This document shows positions 1-6,112 of a DNA stretch of 9,374 bases, one piece after another. A program made the position numbers and the translations under genes. The notes beneath the pieces were generated by a model that saw nothing but the letters and a program-made list of their open reading frames with translations, made no database searches and was not told the origin of the DNA. This DNA comes from JBJXGF01 sp046153015 (GTDB lineage: Bacteria; Actinomycetota; Acidimicrobiia; Acidimicrobiales; CAIXPF01), in the NCBI GenBank assembly GCA_046153015.1, contig JBJXGF010000229.1, positions 1-9,374 on the forward strand. Direction: 5' to 3'. How positions within the stretch are numbered: position 1 is the first letter of the stretch; every line of letters starts with the position of its first letter.

Positions 1-800
1 TCCTCGAACAGGTGGGCCTCGTCGAGGACCACCACCTCGTGCTCGGGCAGCGCGGCGGCGCCGGTGAGGTGCAGCGCGTAGAGATGATGGTTCACCACCA
101 CCACGTCGGCCTCGGCGGCGCGCTGGCGGGCCGCTTCGGCGAAGCAGCGGGGCCCTTCGGGGCAGCGCAGCGCCCCCGCGCACTCGCGCGGGCCGACGCT
201 CACCGCCGTCCAGGACGCGTCGCTCACCTCCTCGGTCAGCGCCGACCGCTCCCCGGCGGCGCTCGTCTCCGCCCAGGCGGCCAGCCGCGCCAACTCGGCG
301 GCCGGGGGCGCCGGGCCCAGCCCTGCGAGGGTGAGCTGGCCGTCGGCGCCGAGCTCGGCCAAGCGCTGGCGGCAGAGGTAGTTCGAGCGGCCCTTCAGCA
401 CCGCCCAGCGCAGCGGCGGTCCGCCTCGGGCGGCCACGGCGGCGGCCAGCAGCGGCAGATCCTTGTGCGCGAGCTGGTCCTGCAGCGTCTTGGTCGCAGT
501 CGCCACCACCGCCGGCCGCCCGGCGGCGGCCAGCGCCGCCAGGTACGCCAGGGTCTTCCCGGTGCCGGCGCCCGCTTGGACGAGCAGCGGACGCCCGGCG
601 GCGACGGCCTCCTCCACGGCCTCAGCCATCCGGACCTGTCCGTCGCGGCGCGCGGCGCCCGGCAGCCGGGCCACCATCGCCGCCCACGCCGCCGCCGCAT
701 CCCACGGCTTGGCCTCCGGCCCGCTGGCGCCCACGACCGCCCACCCTACGCCGAGCGCCTCCGTCGCCGTCACCGGAGCATGCGCCGGATAGCGTGCCAA
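1..800 (-). CDS. dinG: DinG/XPD-family iron-sulphur ATP-dependent DNA helicase, N-terminal part (gene runs off the left edge)
   Basis: Superfamily 2 helicase of the DinG/XPD type, expected to unwind DNA 5'->3' using ATP during repair or replication conflict. Read on the minus strand, the frame is open from position 800 to the edge (about 266 codons). Visible in order: a QVRMAEAV box, the Walker A motif QAGAGTGKT, motif Ia-like VVATATKTLQDQL, KGRSNYLCRQRL, three more cysteines (REC, LRC, PRC) spaced C-x63-C-x5-C-x5-C as for a 4Fe-4S cluster, VVVVNHHLY, and the DEAH box VVVLDEAHLFE at the extreme edge. The C-terminal helicase domain lies outside the window. The start is uncertain. TTG at 798-800 has GGGGAGG 9 nt upstream (809-815). 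GTG at 771-773 and ATG at 834-836 (inside uppS) are also in frame. The gene is divergent from uppS with almost no spacer. The family is certain; assignment to DinG rather than another FeS helicase is less so. Confidence 0.9.
   Translation of the reverse strand, partial: MARYPAHAPVTATEALGVGWAVVGASGPEAKPWDAAAAWAAMVARLPGAARRDGQVRMAEAVEEAVAAGRPLLVQAGAGTGKTLAYLAALAAAGRPAVVATATKTLQDQLAHKDLPLLAAAVAARGGPPLRWAVLKGRSNYLCRQRLAELGADGQLTLAGLGPAPPAAELARLAAWAETSAAGERSALTEEVSDASWTAVSVGPRECAGALRCPEGPRCFAEAARQRAAEADVVVVNHHLYALHLTGAAALPEHEVVVLDEAHLFE
790..795 (+). promoter_or_regulatory. Putative -10 box of uppS
   Basis: TAGCGT fits the actinobacterial TANNNT -10 pattern and ends 9 nt before the uppS ATG at 805. 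No Shine-Dalgarno sequence precedes that ATG, so a leaderless or nearly leaderless mRNA is plausible. No clear -35 was seen. The box would lie inside the divergent helicase gene if that gene starts at 800. Confidence 0.4.
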
Positions 801-804
801 GCTG

Positions 805-1527
805 ATGACCCTCCCCGGGATCGATCCCGCCCGCATCCCGACCCACATCGGCTGCGTGATGGACGGCAACGGCCGCTGGGCCGAGGCTCGCGGGCTCGCG
901 CGCACCGAGGGGCACCGGGCGGGCGAGCAGGCGCTGTTCGAGGCAGTCGAGGGCGCGCTCGAGCTCGGGGTGAGGTGGTTCACCGTCTACGCGTTCTCGA
1001 CCGAGAACTGGCGACGGCCCGTCGAGGAGGTCCGTTTCCTCATCGGGTTCAACGAGGAGATCCTCCTGCGCCGGCGGGACGAGCTGCACGCCAAGGGGGT
1101 GCGGATCCGCTTCGTCGGCCGGCGCGACTGGCGGGTGCCGCGCCGGCTGGTGCGCATCATGGACGACTCGGCAGCGCTCACCCGGAAAAACCGCCGGATG
1201 ACGCTCACGATCGCGTTCAACTACGGCGGGCGGGCCGAGATCGTCGACGCCGTGCGGGCGCTCATCGCCGAGGGCACGCCCGCCTCGAAGGTGACCGAGG
1301 CGGCCCTGGCCAAGCGGCTCTACGACCCCGAGATGCCCGACCCGGATCTCGTGATCCGCACCTCGGGCGAGCATCGCGTGTCGAACTTCCTGCTGTGGGA
1401 GCTGGCCTACAGCGAGCTGCTCTTCCTCGACCTGTACTGGCCGGATTTCCGCCGGCAGCACTTGTTCGACGCGGTGCGCGACTACCAGGCCCGCCAGCGT
1501 CGCTTCGGCGGGGTCGACGGCGCATGA
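805..1527 (+). CDS. uppS: Isoprenyl transferase (cis-prenyl diphosphate synthase, UppS family)
   Basis: 240 residues. The family condenses isopentenyl diphosphate units in cis onto an allylic diphosphate, making the polyprenyl diphosphate that becomes the lipid carrier for peptidoglycan and other wall polymers. It acts at the cytosolic face of the membrane. Visible motifs: HIGCVMDGNGRW (residues 14-25, with D20 as the expected Mg/diphosphate-binding Asp), RTEGHRAG, VYAFSTENWRRP, FNYGGRAEI, and the C-terminal signature RTSGEHRVSNF (185-195) followed by LLWELAYSELLF and WPDF. These span the whole family domain, so the protein looks complete. The start is supported by the close distance to the DGNGRW box and by the -10 box just upstream. 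The stop overlaps the recO start as ATGA, so the two genes are probably cotranscribed and translationally coupled. Mycobacteria also place a cis-prenyl transferase beside recO. Product chain length (undecaprenyl or decaprenyl) cannot be read from the sequence. Confidence 0.95.
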   Translation: MTLPGIDPARIPTHIGCVMDGNGRWAEARGLARTEGHRAGEQALFEAVEGALELGVRWFTVYAFSTENWRRPVEEVRFLIGFNEEILLRRRDELHAKGVRIRFVGRRDWRVPRRLVRIMDDSAALTRKNRRMTLTIAFNYGGRAEIVDAVRALIAEGTPASKVTEAALAKRLYDPEMPDPDLVIRTSGEHRVSNFLLWELAYSELLFLDLYWPDFRRQHLFDAVRDYQARQRRFGGVDGA

Positions 1528-2240
1528 ACCTCTACCGCGATCACGGCATCGTCCTGCGCACCTACAAGCTGGGCGAGGCGGACCGGATCGTGGTGCTGAT
1601 GACCCGCGGGGTCGGCAAGCTGCGGGCGGTGGCCAAGGGCGTGCGCAAGACCCGCAGCCGGTTCGGCGCCCGGCTCGAGCCGACCAGCCATGCCGCGCTG
1701 CAGCTCTACCGCCGTCGCGAGCTCGATCTGATCACCCAGGCGGAGACCGTCGACCAGTTCCCGGTGTTCCGCAGCGACCTCAGCCGCCTCGGGCGGGCTT
1801 CGTCGATGCTCGAAGCGGTCGACCACCTGGCGCTCGAGCGCGAACCGAACCCTCGCCTCTATCAGATGCTGCTCGGCGCCCTGCGCACGCTCGCCGCGCA
1901 GGACTCGCCGCTCGTTGCGCCGGCGTTCTTCCTGAAGGCGCTGGCTGCGGAAGGCTTCGAGCCGTCGCTCGGGCTGTGCGTGCAGTGCGGCGCCGCCGAG
2001 GAGCTGGTGAGCTTCGACGTGCGCGAAGGCGGCGTGCGCTGCTGGGGGTGCCGCCGAGGAGCGGCCGTGTCGGCCGAGGCGTTGGCGCTGATGGACGACG
2101 TGCTGCACGGTCGGCTGCAGGCCGCCCTCGACCGGCCCGCGGCGGCCGCTGTTCGAGAGGTGGAGCACCTGGCCACGGCGCTGCTCGAGCACCACGTGGA
2201 GCGGCGGCTCCGCTCCTTGGCGGTGTCCGACCGCACCTGA
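1524..2240 (+). CDS. recO: DNA repair protein RecO
   Basis: 238 residues. RecO works with RecR (and RecF) to load RecA onto SSB-coated single-stranded DNA and can anneal complementary strands. The N-terminus, MNLYRDHGIVLRTYKLGEAD followed by RIVVLMTRGVGKLRAVAKGV, is the typical RecO OB-fold opening (about residues 1-80). The rest is the helical domain. A zinc-ribbon-like set of cysteines, C152-x2-C155 and C173-x2-C176, follows the phrase AEGFEPSLGLC, as in the zinc-bearing RecO proteins. The ATG at 1524 overlaps the uppS stop (ATGA). The reading frame is open far upstream, back to about position 12, but that extension is antisense to the helicase and out of frame with uppS, so the homologous N-terminus decides the start. 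The gene ends 6 bp before the convergent RDD gene. Confidence 0.95.
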   Translation: MNLYRDHGIVLRTYKLGEADRIVVLMTRGVGKLRAVAKGVRKTRSRFGARLEPTSHAALQLYRRRELDLITQAETVDQFPVFRSDLSRLGRASSMLEAVDHLALEREPNPRLYQMLLGALRTLAAQDSPLVAPAFFLKALAAEGFEPSLGLCVQCGAAEELVSFDVREGGVRCWGCRRGAAVSAEALALMDDVLHGRLQAALDRPAAAAVREVEHLATALLEHHVERRLRSLAVSDRT

Positions 2241-2250
2241 GCTGCCTCAG
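2237..2250. terminator. Small palindrome between convergent recO and RDD gene
   Basis: CTGAG-ctgc-CTCAG forms a 5-bp stem with a 4-nt loop and contains both stop codons of the convergent genes. A further CCG/CGG (2231-2233 and 2251-2253) could extend it past a 3-nt bulge. No T-run follows on either strand, so a role in bidirectional termination is only a possibility. Confidence 0.25.
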
Positions 2251-3551
2251 CGGCTGATCGGGCCCCACTCGTTGCGGTCGGTGAAGAACTCGAGCCACTC
2301 GTTGCGGCGCTCGTCCCAGCAGATGTAGGTCTGGCGGCTCTCGTCCCACTGAGGCTCGTAGATCCACACTCCGGAGGCGTCCTGCTTCGCCGCCGGCTGC
2401 GCGGCGGCCTCGGTGCGACTGGCCACGTTGACAGCGACGGCGGCGTCCTCGGCGGCGGCTCGCGCCCCCACCGGCACGGGTGCGGGCGCATCGGCCGGAG
2501 CGGGCGCAGGCGCCGGCTCTGCCGCGGGCAGCAACGGCGTGGGCGTGGACTTCGGCTCCGCCGAGAGGGGCTCGGCTGCGGGGCTCGGGAAGATCGGGGC
2601 GCGGGGCGAGGGGAACCCGCTCGCCGCCGAGGCGCCGCTGGAGAGGGGGACGGACGCCGACTGGGCGCCGGAGGAGGTGGGGGCCCGGCCCGGTTCGAAC
2701 TCGAGGGTCGCTTCCGCGCTGGCGGCCGCCGGGATCCGGTCCCGCTCCGCCGGGGCGGCCGTGGCCCCGGCTGGGGGCGAAGCGGGGGCCTGTGCCGAGA
2801 CGGCGGGCGCCTCGGCCGGAGCCGACACCGGAGCGGGGGCCGGCGCCGGCGAGGTCCACGGCGCCGGCGTGGGCGTGGGCTCCGGGGCGTCGCGTTGGGG
2901 GGTCGGCGCTGGTTGGTGGGCGGGCGCCGTCCACAGCGGCGGGGGAGTCGGGGCGAGCACGGTCGCCGCCTCGGCCGGGGTGAGCAGCGGGCGGCCGGCC
3001 TCGTCGCGGTCGACCACGAACGTGGCGGCCACCATGTCGCCGATGCGCTGGTGCCGGGAGGTGAGCGCGGCGACGACGAGCCCGAACACCGGGATGTCGA
3101 CCACCGTGCGCAGAAGGGCGCGCCCGAGGCCGGGGCTGGCGCCGGCGCCGTCGACCGTGCGGATGGCGCAGATCGCCTTGCCGACCGTGGCCCCCGAGAG
3201 ACCCTGGACGATCACGAACATGGCCAGCACCGCGGCGGCGAAGGTGAGCACGGTCGCCGTGCTGCGCCACGGCGCCTCGACCACGTAGTTGCCCGAGAGC
3301 ACGGTGGCCGCGCACTTGTCGAACAGCTTGCCGCCGATCTCGACGGTCAGCTCGCCGCACGTGCCCGCCGCCTCCGGGTGCTCGGTGAAGGCGAGCTGCG
3401 ACGGGTCGGGCAGCCGGGTGGCCGAGCTCGCCCAATACACGGGCAGCACCACCACGGCCACGACGAGCAGGTCGATCAGCAGGGCCACCACGCGGCGGGC
3501 GACGACTGCGGTGGGGTCGCGAAGCGGCTCGTCGATCACGTCGTCATTCAT
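2247..3551 (-). CDS. RDD-family membrane protein with long Pro/Ala-rich linker and Trp-rich C-terminal tail
   Basis: 434 residues. RDD domains are small multi-helix membrane modules; proposed roles include transport, and no enzymatic role can be assigned. Visible: ARRVVALLIDLL opening TM1 (about 21-40), an extracytoplasmic-looking loop (41-95) with two cysteines (C65, C80), TM2 (about 97-117), the conserved GATVGKAICAIRTVDG, a third hydrophobic stretch (about 148-163), and RHQRIGDMVAATFVVDRD closing the domain. Residues from about 195 to 390 form a low-complexity Pro/Ala/Ser linker without hydrophobic segments. The last 40 or so residues are rich in Trp and aromatic residues (YEPQWDESRQTYICWD onward, ending EWGPISR). 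They match the tail of the RDD protein encoded just upstream. The start is set by AGGAGG 8 nt before the ATG. It probably forms an operon with that upstream paralogue (66-bp gap). The two-cysteine loop is absent from the paralogue. Confidence 0.85.
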   Translation of the reverse strand: MNDDVIDEPLRDPTAVVARRVVALLIDLLVVAVVVLPVYWASSATRLPDPSQLAFTEHPEAAGTCGELTVEIGGKLFDKCAATVLSGNYVVEAPWRSTATVLTFAAAVLAMFVIVQGLSGATVGKAICAIRTVDGAGASPGLGRALLRTVVDIPVFGLVVAALTSRHQRIGDMVAATFVVDRDEAGRPLLTPAEAATVLAPTPPPLWTAPAHQPAPTPQRDAPEPTPTPAPWTSPAPAPAPVSAPAEAPAVSAQAPASPPAGATAAPAERDRIPAAASAEATLEFEPGRAPTSSGAQSASVPLSSGASAASGFPSPRAPIFPSPAAEPLSAEPKSTPTPLLPAAEPAPAPAPADAPAPVPVGARAAAEDAAVAVNVASRTEAAAQPAAKQDASGVWIYEPQWDESRQTYICWDERRNEWLEFFTDRNEWGPISR

Positions 3552-3559
3552 AGCGCATG

Positions 3560-3565
3560 CCTCCT
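3560..3565 (-). promoter_or_regulatory. Shine-Dalgarno sequence of the second RDD gene
   Basis: AGGAGG on the minus strand lies 8 nt upstream of the ATG at 3549-3551 and fixes the start. It is the clearest ribosome binding site in the window, in contrast to the leaderless-looking starts of uppS, glyS and the upstream RDD gene. This fits translation from inside a polycistronic mRNA. Confidence 0.75.
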
Positions 3566-3604
3566 CGCCTGCCGCGGATGGTGGCCGTGCAGGACGGGGC
3601 CGCG

Positions 3605-3630
3605 TCAGGAGATCGGGTCAGGAGATCGGG
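3605..3630. repeat. 13-bp exact tandem duplication across the stop codon of the first RDD gene
   Basis: TCAGGAGATCGGG occurs twice head to tail (3605-3617 and 3618-3630). On the minus strand the inner copy encodes the final Pro-Ile-Ser-stop of the 300-residue RDD protein. The outer copy repeats the same bases past the stop. As 13 is not a multiple of three, the second copy is out of frame. Confidence 0.9.
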
Positions 3631-4520
3631 AACCAGGACTTGGTGGCGTCGTCGTACTGCATCCAGCGCTGCCCGGCCGGGTCCCACTGGATGTAGGCGT
3701 TGCGCTGCGCGTCCCACTGCGGCTGGTACTGGTTCGGGTCCGATGGGCCGCCGCCCTGCTGGCCGCCGCCGCCCTGCCCAGGCGCGCCCGCGCTCGGCTC
3801 CTGGGCCAGCGGGCTCTGCCAGCCGACCACGGTCTCGGCGCCGGTCATCGGCGGCTGCGCCGGCGCCTCGGTGGGCGGCGCGGTGGGCGCGCTGGGAGCG
3901 AAGGGCGCATCGGCGGGCTGCTGCGGGGCCGCGTAGCCGGGCTGGTCGTAGGTCGGCGGCGAGTAGGTGGGCTGCTGGCCGAACCCGCCCGGGCCCTGGG
4001 GGAGGTTGGCCCCGTAGGTGGGCGCCCCGAAGCTCGGCGCGCCCGGGGCGCTGAACCCGCCGGCGCCGCCCTGCAGCGGGTTCCCGACGCGGCTGGCGTC
4101 GACCACGTAGGTGCCGGCGGCCATGTCGCCGAGGCGGCGGTGGTCCTTGGTGGCGAGCACCAGGATGAGGCCGGTGAGGCCCGGGATGCAGTACGGGAAA
4201 CCGTCGACGATCCAGAGGAGCCAGCGGATGAGGGCCTTGGGGTAGCCGCACAGCTGACCGTTCTGGTCGACCACCCGGAGGCCGAGCAGGTGCTTGCCGA
4301 CGGTGGCGCCGGTGGCGCCCTGCAGGACGACGTAGTTGCCGGCGTTCACCGCCAACCCGAGGAGGTTGCCGACGAAGCTGCCGCCGGTGATCCCCCCAGC
4401 CTCGGCGCCGCCGAAGATCAACCCGATGAAGAAATTGATGACGAAGACCAGGACGACATCGATGATCGCGGCAACTACGCGCTTGCCCACGACGTTGGAG
4501 GTGTCAGCAGCCATGCTCAC
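3618..4520 (-). CDS. RDD-family membrane protein with Gly/Pro/Tyr-rich linker and Trp-rich C-terminal tail
   Basis: 300 residues from the GTG at 4520, or 298 from the ATG at 4514. The RDD domain is seen as GKRVVAAIIDVVLVFVINFF (TM1, about 14-36), a second hydrophobic segment (about 48-68), GATVGKHLLGLRVVDQNGQ, a long hydrophobic stretch (about 97-124) and DHRRLGDMAAGTYVVDASR. Residues from about 150 to 262 are a disordered-looking linker with repeated tyrosine motifs (APTY, QPTY, PPTY, QPGY) and Gly/Gln runs. The tail YQPQWDAQRNAYIQWDP through SWFPIS is collinear with that of the downstream RDD protein, with 15 of 36 positions identical by hand count. It is divergent from glyS. No Shine-Dalgarno precedes either start, and a weak -10-like TAGACA ends 6 nt before the GTG, so a leaderless start is possible. 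The function is unknown. A membrane anchor displaying a cytosolic interaction tail is my inference. Confidence 0.85.
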   Translation of the reverse strand: MSMAADTSNVVGKRVVAAIIDVVLVFVINFFIGLIFGGAEAGGITGGSFVGNLLGLAVNAGNYVVLQGATGATVGKHLLGLRVVDQNGQLCGYPKALIRWLLWIVDGFPYCIPGLTGLILVLATKDHRRLGDMAAGTYVVDASRVGNPLQGGAGGFSAPGAPSFGAPTYGANLPQGPGGFGQQPTYSPPTYDQPGYAAPQQPADAPFAPSAPTAPPTEAPAQPPMTGAETVVGWQSPLAQEPSAGAPGQGGGGQQGGGPSDPNQYQPQWDAQRNAYIQWDPAGQRWMQYDDATKSWFPIS

Positions 4521-4526
4521 GCCGCA

Positions 4527-4532
4527 TGTCTA
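4527..4532 (-). promoter_or_regulatory. Possible -10 box of the RDD gene pair
   Basis: TAGACA on the minus strand ends 6 nt before the GTG at 4520. It misses the last T of the TANNNT pattern and has no obvious -35, so this is a weak call. The divergent region 4521-4640 must hold the promoters of both the RDD pair and glyS; apart from these two boxes I see only G/C-rich sequence there. Confidence 0.25.
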
Positions 4533-4627
4533 GCGCGTGCTGGCGGGCGTTTGCAGTGATGCCCCTGTGACCGATGGTGGCAGCGGGGGCGGACTGGGGG
4601 CCGGGCCGGCCGTCGTGCCGCCGCCGC

Positions 4628-4633
4628 TAACGT
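4628..4633 (+). promoter_or_regulatory. Putative -10 box of glyS (leaderless transcript)
   Basis: TAACGT fits TANNNT, and exactly 7 nt separate it from the ATG at 4641, which would place transcription initiation at or next to the start codon. The alternative in-frame GTG at 4632 overlaps the box, which argues for the ATG as the true start. Confidence 0.5.
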
Positions 4634-4640
4634 GGCGGGC

Positions 4641-5951
4641 ATGGCCGACGAGAGCCTATTCGACAAGGTCGTCAACCTCTGCAAGAGGCGGGGCTTCGTG
4701 TTCCCGTCCGCCGAGATCTACGGCGGGTTCCGTTCGGCCTACGACTACGGCCCCGTCGGCGTGCTCATGCTCCGCAACGTGAAAGACGCCTGGTGGCGGG
4801 CCATGGTCCAGCGCCGGACCGACGTGGTGGGCCTCGACGCGTCGATCCTGTCGCCGCCGGCGATCTGGGAGGCGTCGGGCCACCTCGCCACGTTCACCGA
4901 CCCCCTCGTCGACTGCCGGGCCTGCGGCGCCCGCCACCGCCAGGACCAGCTCGCCGACCCCGAGGTGTGCCCGAGCTGCGGCGCCCGGGGCCAGCTCACC
5001 GAGCCGCGGGCCTTCAACCTGATGTTCAAGACCCACGCCGGTCCGGTGGAGGAGGCGGGCGCGGTCTGCTACCTGCGGCCCGAGACCGCGCAGGGCATGT
5101 TCGTCAACTTCGCCAACGTCCTGAACTCCAGCCGCAAGAAGCCGCCCTTCGGCATCGCGCAGATCGGCAAGTCGTTCCGCAACGAGATCACCCCGGGCAA
5201 CTTCATCTTCCGCACCCGGGAGTTCGAGCAGATGGAGCTGGAGTTCTTCGTGCCGCCGGCCGACGCCGGCCGCTGGCACCGCTACTGGTGCGAGGAGCGC
5301 CTCGGCTGGTACGTGCGCCTCGGCATCGCGCCGGAGATGCTGCGTCTGCGGGCGCATGACCCCGACGAGCTGTCCCACTACTCGGCGGGCACCTCGGATG
5401 TGGAGTTCGCCTACCCCTGGGGGTGGGGTGAGCTCGAGGGCATCGCCAACCGGACCGACTACGACCTCCGGCAGCACTCCAAGCACTCCGGCGTCGAGCT
5501 CGAGTACTACGACCAAGCCTCCAACACCCGCTACACGCCGTACGTGATCGAGCCGGCGGCGGGCGCCACCCGCACGATGATGGCGTTCCTGCTGGCCGGC
5601 TACGAGGAGGAGGAGGTGCGGGGCGAGACGCGCACCGTGCTGCACCTCCACCACGAGATCGCGCCGTACAAGCTGGCGGTGCTGCCGCTGTCGAGGAAGG
5701 ACACGCTCACGCCGTTGGCGGAGGAGGTGCTCGGCCTCGTGCAGCCGCACTGGATGTGCGACTACGACGAGACCCAGTCGATCGGTCGGCGCTACCGCCG
5801 CCAGGACGAGCTGGGCACTCCGTACTGCGTCACCGTCGACTTCGAGACCCTCGAAGACCGCGCCGTGACCGTGCGCGAGCGCGACTCGATGGACCAGGAG
5901 CGCGTGGCCATCGGCGACCTGGTCGGGTACCTGCGGGACAAGCTCAGCTGA
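4641..5951 (+). CDS. glyS: Glycyl-tRNA synthetase (single-chain, class II, alpha2 type)
   Basis: 436 residues from the ATG at 4641. It charges tRNA-Gly with glycine using ATP, in the cytosol. Visible: the N-terminal LCKRRGFVFPSAEIYGGF, a zinc-like knuckle C92-x2-C95 and C110-x2-C113 (CRAC, CPSC), LRPETAQGMFVNF, class II motif 2 FRNEITPGNFIFRTREFEQM (F179-R180-N181-E182), GWGELEGIANRTDYDL, motif 3-like VIEPAAGATRTMMAFLLAGY, and the anticodon-binding domain with APYKLAVLPLSRKD, IGRRYRRQDELGTPYCVTVD and AVTVRERDSMDQERVAI. This is the form found in archaea, eukaryotes, actinobacteria and many other bacteria, not the split GlyQ/GlyS tetramer. An in-frame GTG at 4632 would add three residues but overlaps the presumed -10 box. 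It is followed after 161 bp by ppdK on the same strand. A hairpin and a separate promoter in that gap suggest the two are not strictly one operon. Nothing is missing from the catalytic motifs. Confidence 0.96.
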   Translation: MADESLFDKVVNLCKRRGFVFPSAEIYGGFRSAYDYGPVGVLMLRNVKDAWWRAMVQRRTDVVGLDASILSPPAIWEASGHLATFTDPLVDCRACGARHRQDQLADPEVCPSCGARGQLTEPRAFNLMFKTHAGPVEEAGAVCYLRPETAQGMFVNFANVLNSSRKKPPFGIAQIGKSFRNEITPGNFIFRTREFEQMELEFFVPPADAGRWHRYWCEERLGWYVRLGIAPEMLRLRAHDPDELSHYSAGTSDVEFAYPWGWGELEGIANRTDYDLRQHSKHSGVELEYYDQASNTRYTPYVIEPAAGATRTMMAFLLAGYEEEEVRGETRTVLHLHHEIAPYKLAVLPLSRKDTLTPLAEEVLGLVQPHWMCDYDETQSIGRRYRRQDELGTPYCVTVDFETLEDRAVTVRERDSMDQERVAIGDLVGYLRDKLS

Positions 5952-5976
5952 ACGGACGCGACTCGGGGTGAGCGCC

Positions 5977-5993
5977 AGGGGCGAAAGGCCCCT
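5977..5993 (+). terminator. Hairpin downstream of glyS, possible terminator
   Basis: AGGGGC-gaaag-GCCCCT is a perfect 6-bp G/C-rich stem with a 5-nt loop, starting 26 nt after the glyS stop. No T-run follows, so it would be a non-canonical terminator of the kind often proposed in high-G+C genomes. It lies just upstream of the presumed ppdK promoter. Confidence 0.4.
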
Positions 5994-6012
5994 CGTGCGG
6001 GCGCGCCTTGGC

Positions 6013-6018
6013 TACGCT
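6013..6018 (+). promoter_or_regulatory. Putative -10 box upstream of ppdK
   Basis: TACGCT fits TANNNT within the phrase GGCTACGCTCGG. Initiation about 6 nt later (near 6024) would give ppdK an untranslated leader of roughly 90 nt. No convincing -35 was found. Confidence 0.4.
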
Positions 6019-6023
6019 CGGTT

Positions 6024-6112
6024 GTGAGCTACGCACATCTCCCTCTACCTCAGCCGGGCGCCGGATTTGGCGTTCGAGAATCCACCCCTTCGCGACCCTT
6101 TGGAGCGCTGCG
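6024..6112 (+). promoter_or_regulatory. 5' leader of ppdK with a small hairpin and a possible leaderless upstream ORF
   Basis: From the inferred start of transcription to the ppdK GTG there are about 89 nt. They hold a hairpin GGATT (6063-6067) / AATCC (6079-6083) with an 11-nt loop. A GTG at 6024-6026 sits right where transcription would start and opens a 65-codon frame (ends 6221) overlapping ppdK out of frame. I recognise no known riboswitch. Regulation through this leader is speculative. Confidence 0.25.
6102..6105 (+). promoter_or_regulatory. Ribosome binding site deciding the ppdK start
   Basis: GGAG lies 7 nt before the GTG at 6113-6115. It supports this start over the longer in-frame extension back to a TTG at 6008, whose residues do not resemble PPDK. 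Confidence 0.55.

Noticed and set aside
12..1523. A 500-codon open extension upstream of recO in the same frame
   Set aside because: It is antisense to the helicase and out of frame with uppS, both of which show full motif sets. The translation is Arg/Gly/Ala-rich noise, and RecO homology begins at 1524.
1780..3435. A 551-codon minus-strand frame across recO and the RDD gene
   Set aside because: Low-complexity Arg/Pro/Gly translation overlapping two genes with clear families; a shadow frame.
2895..4559. A 554-codon plus-strand frame opposite the RDD pair
   Set aside because: Antisense to both membrane domains, with no domain and no start signal; explained by the codon bias of the RDD genes.
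4521..4640. A small gene or structured RNA in the RDD/glyS divergent region
   Set aside because: Only G/C-rich sequence with short self-complementary CCGGCC runs. No start with a ribosome site and no extended stem was found.
6063..6084. A tRNA T-arm-like string (GTTCGAGAATCC) before ppdK
   Set aside because: Only three of five T-stem pairs form around the loop, and no acceptor, anticodon or D arm is present. It is not a tRNA or a convincing attachment-site remnant.
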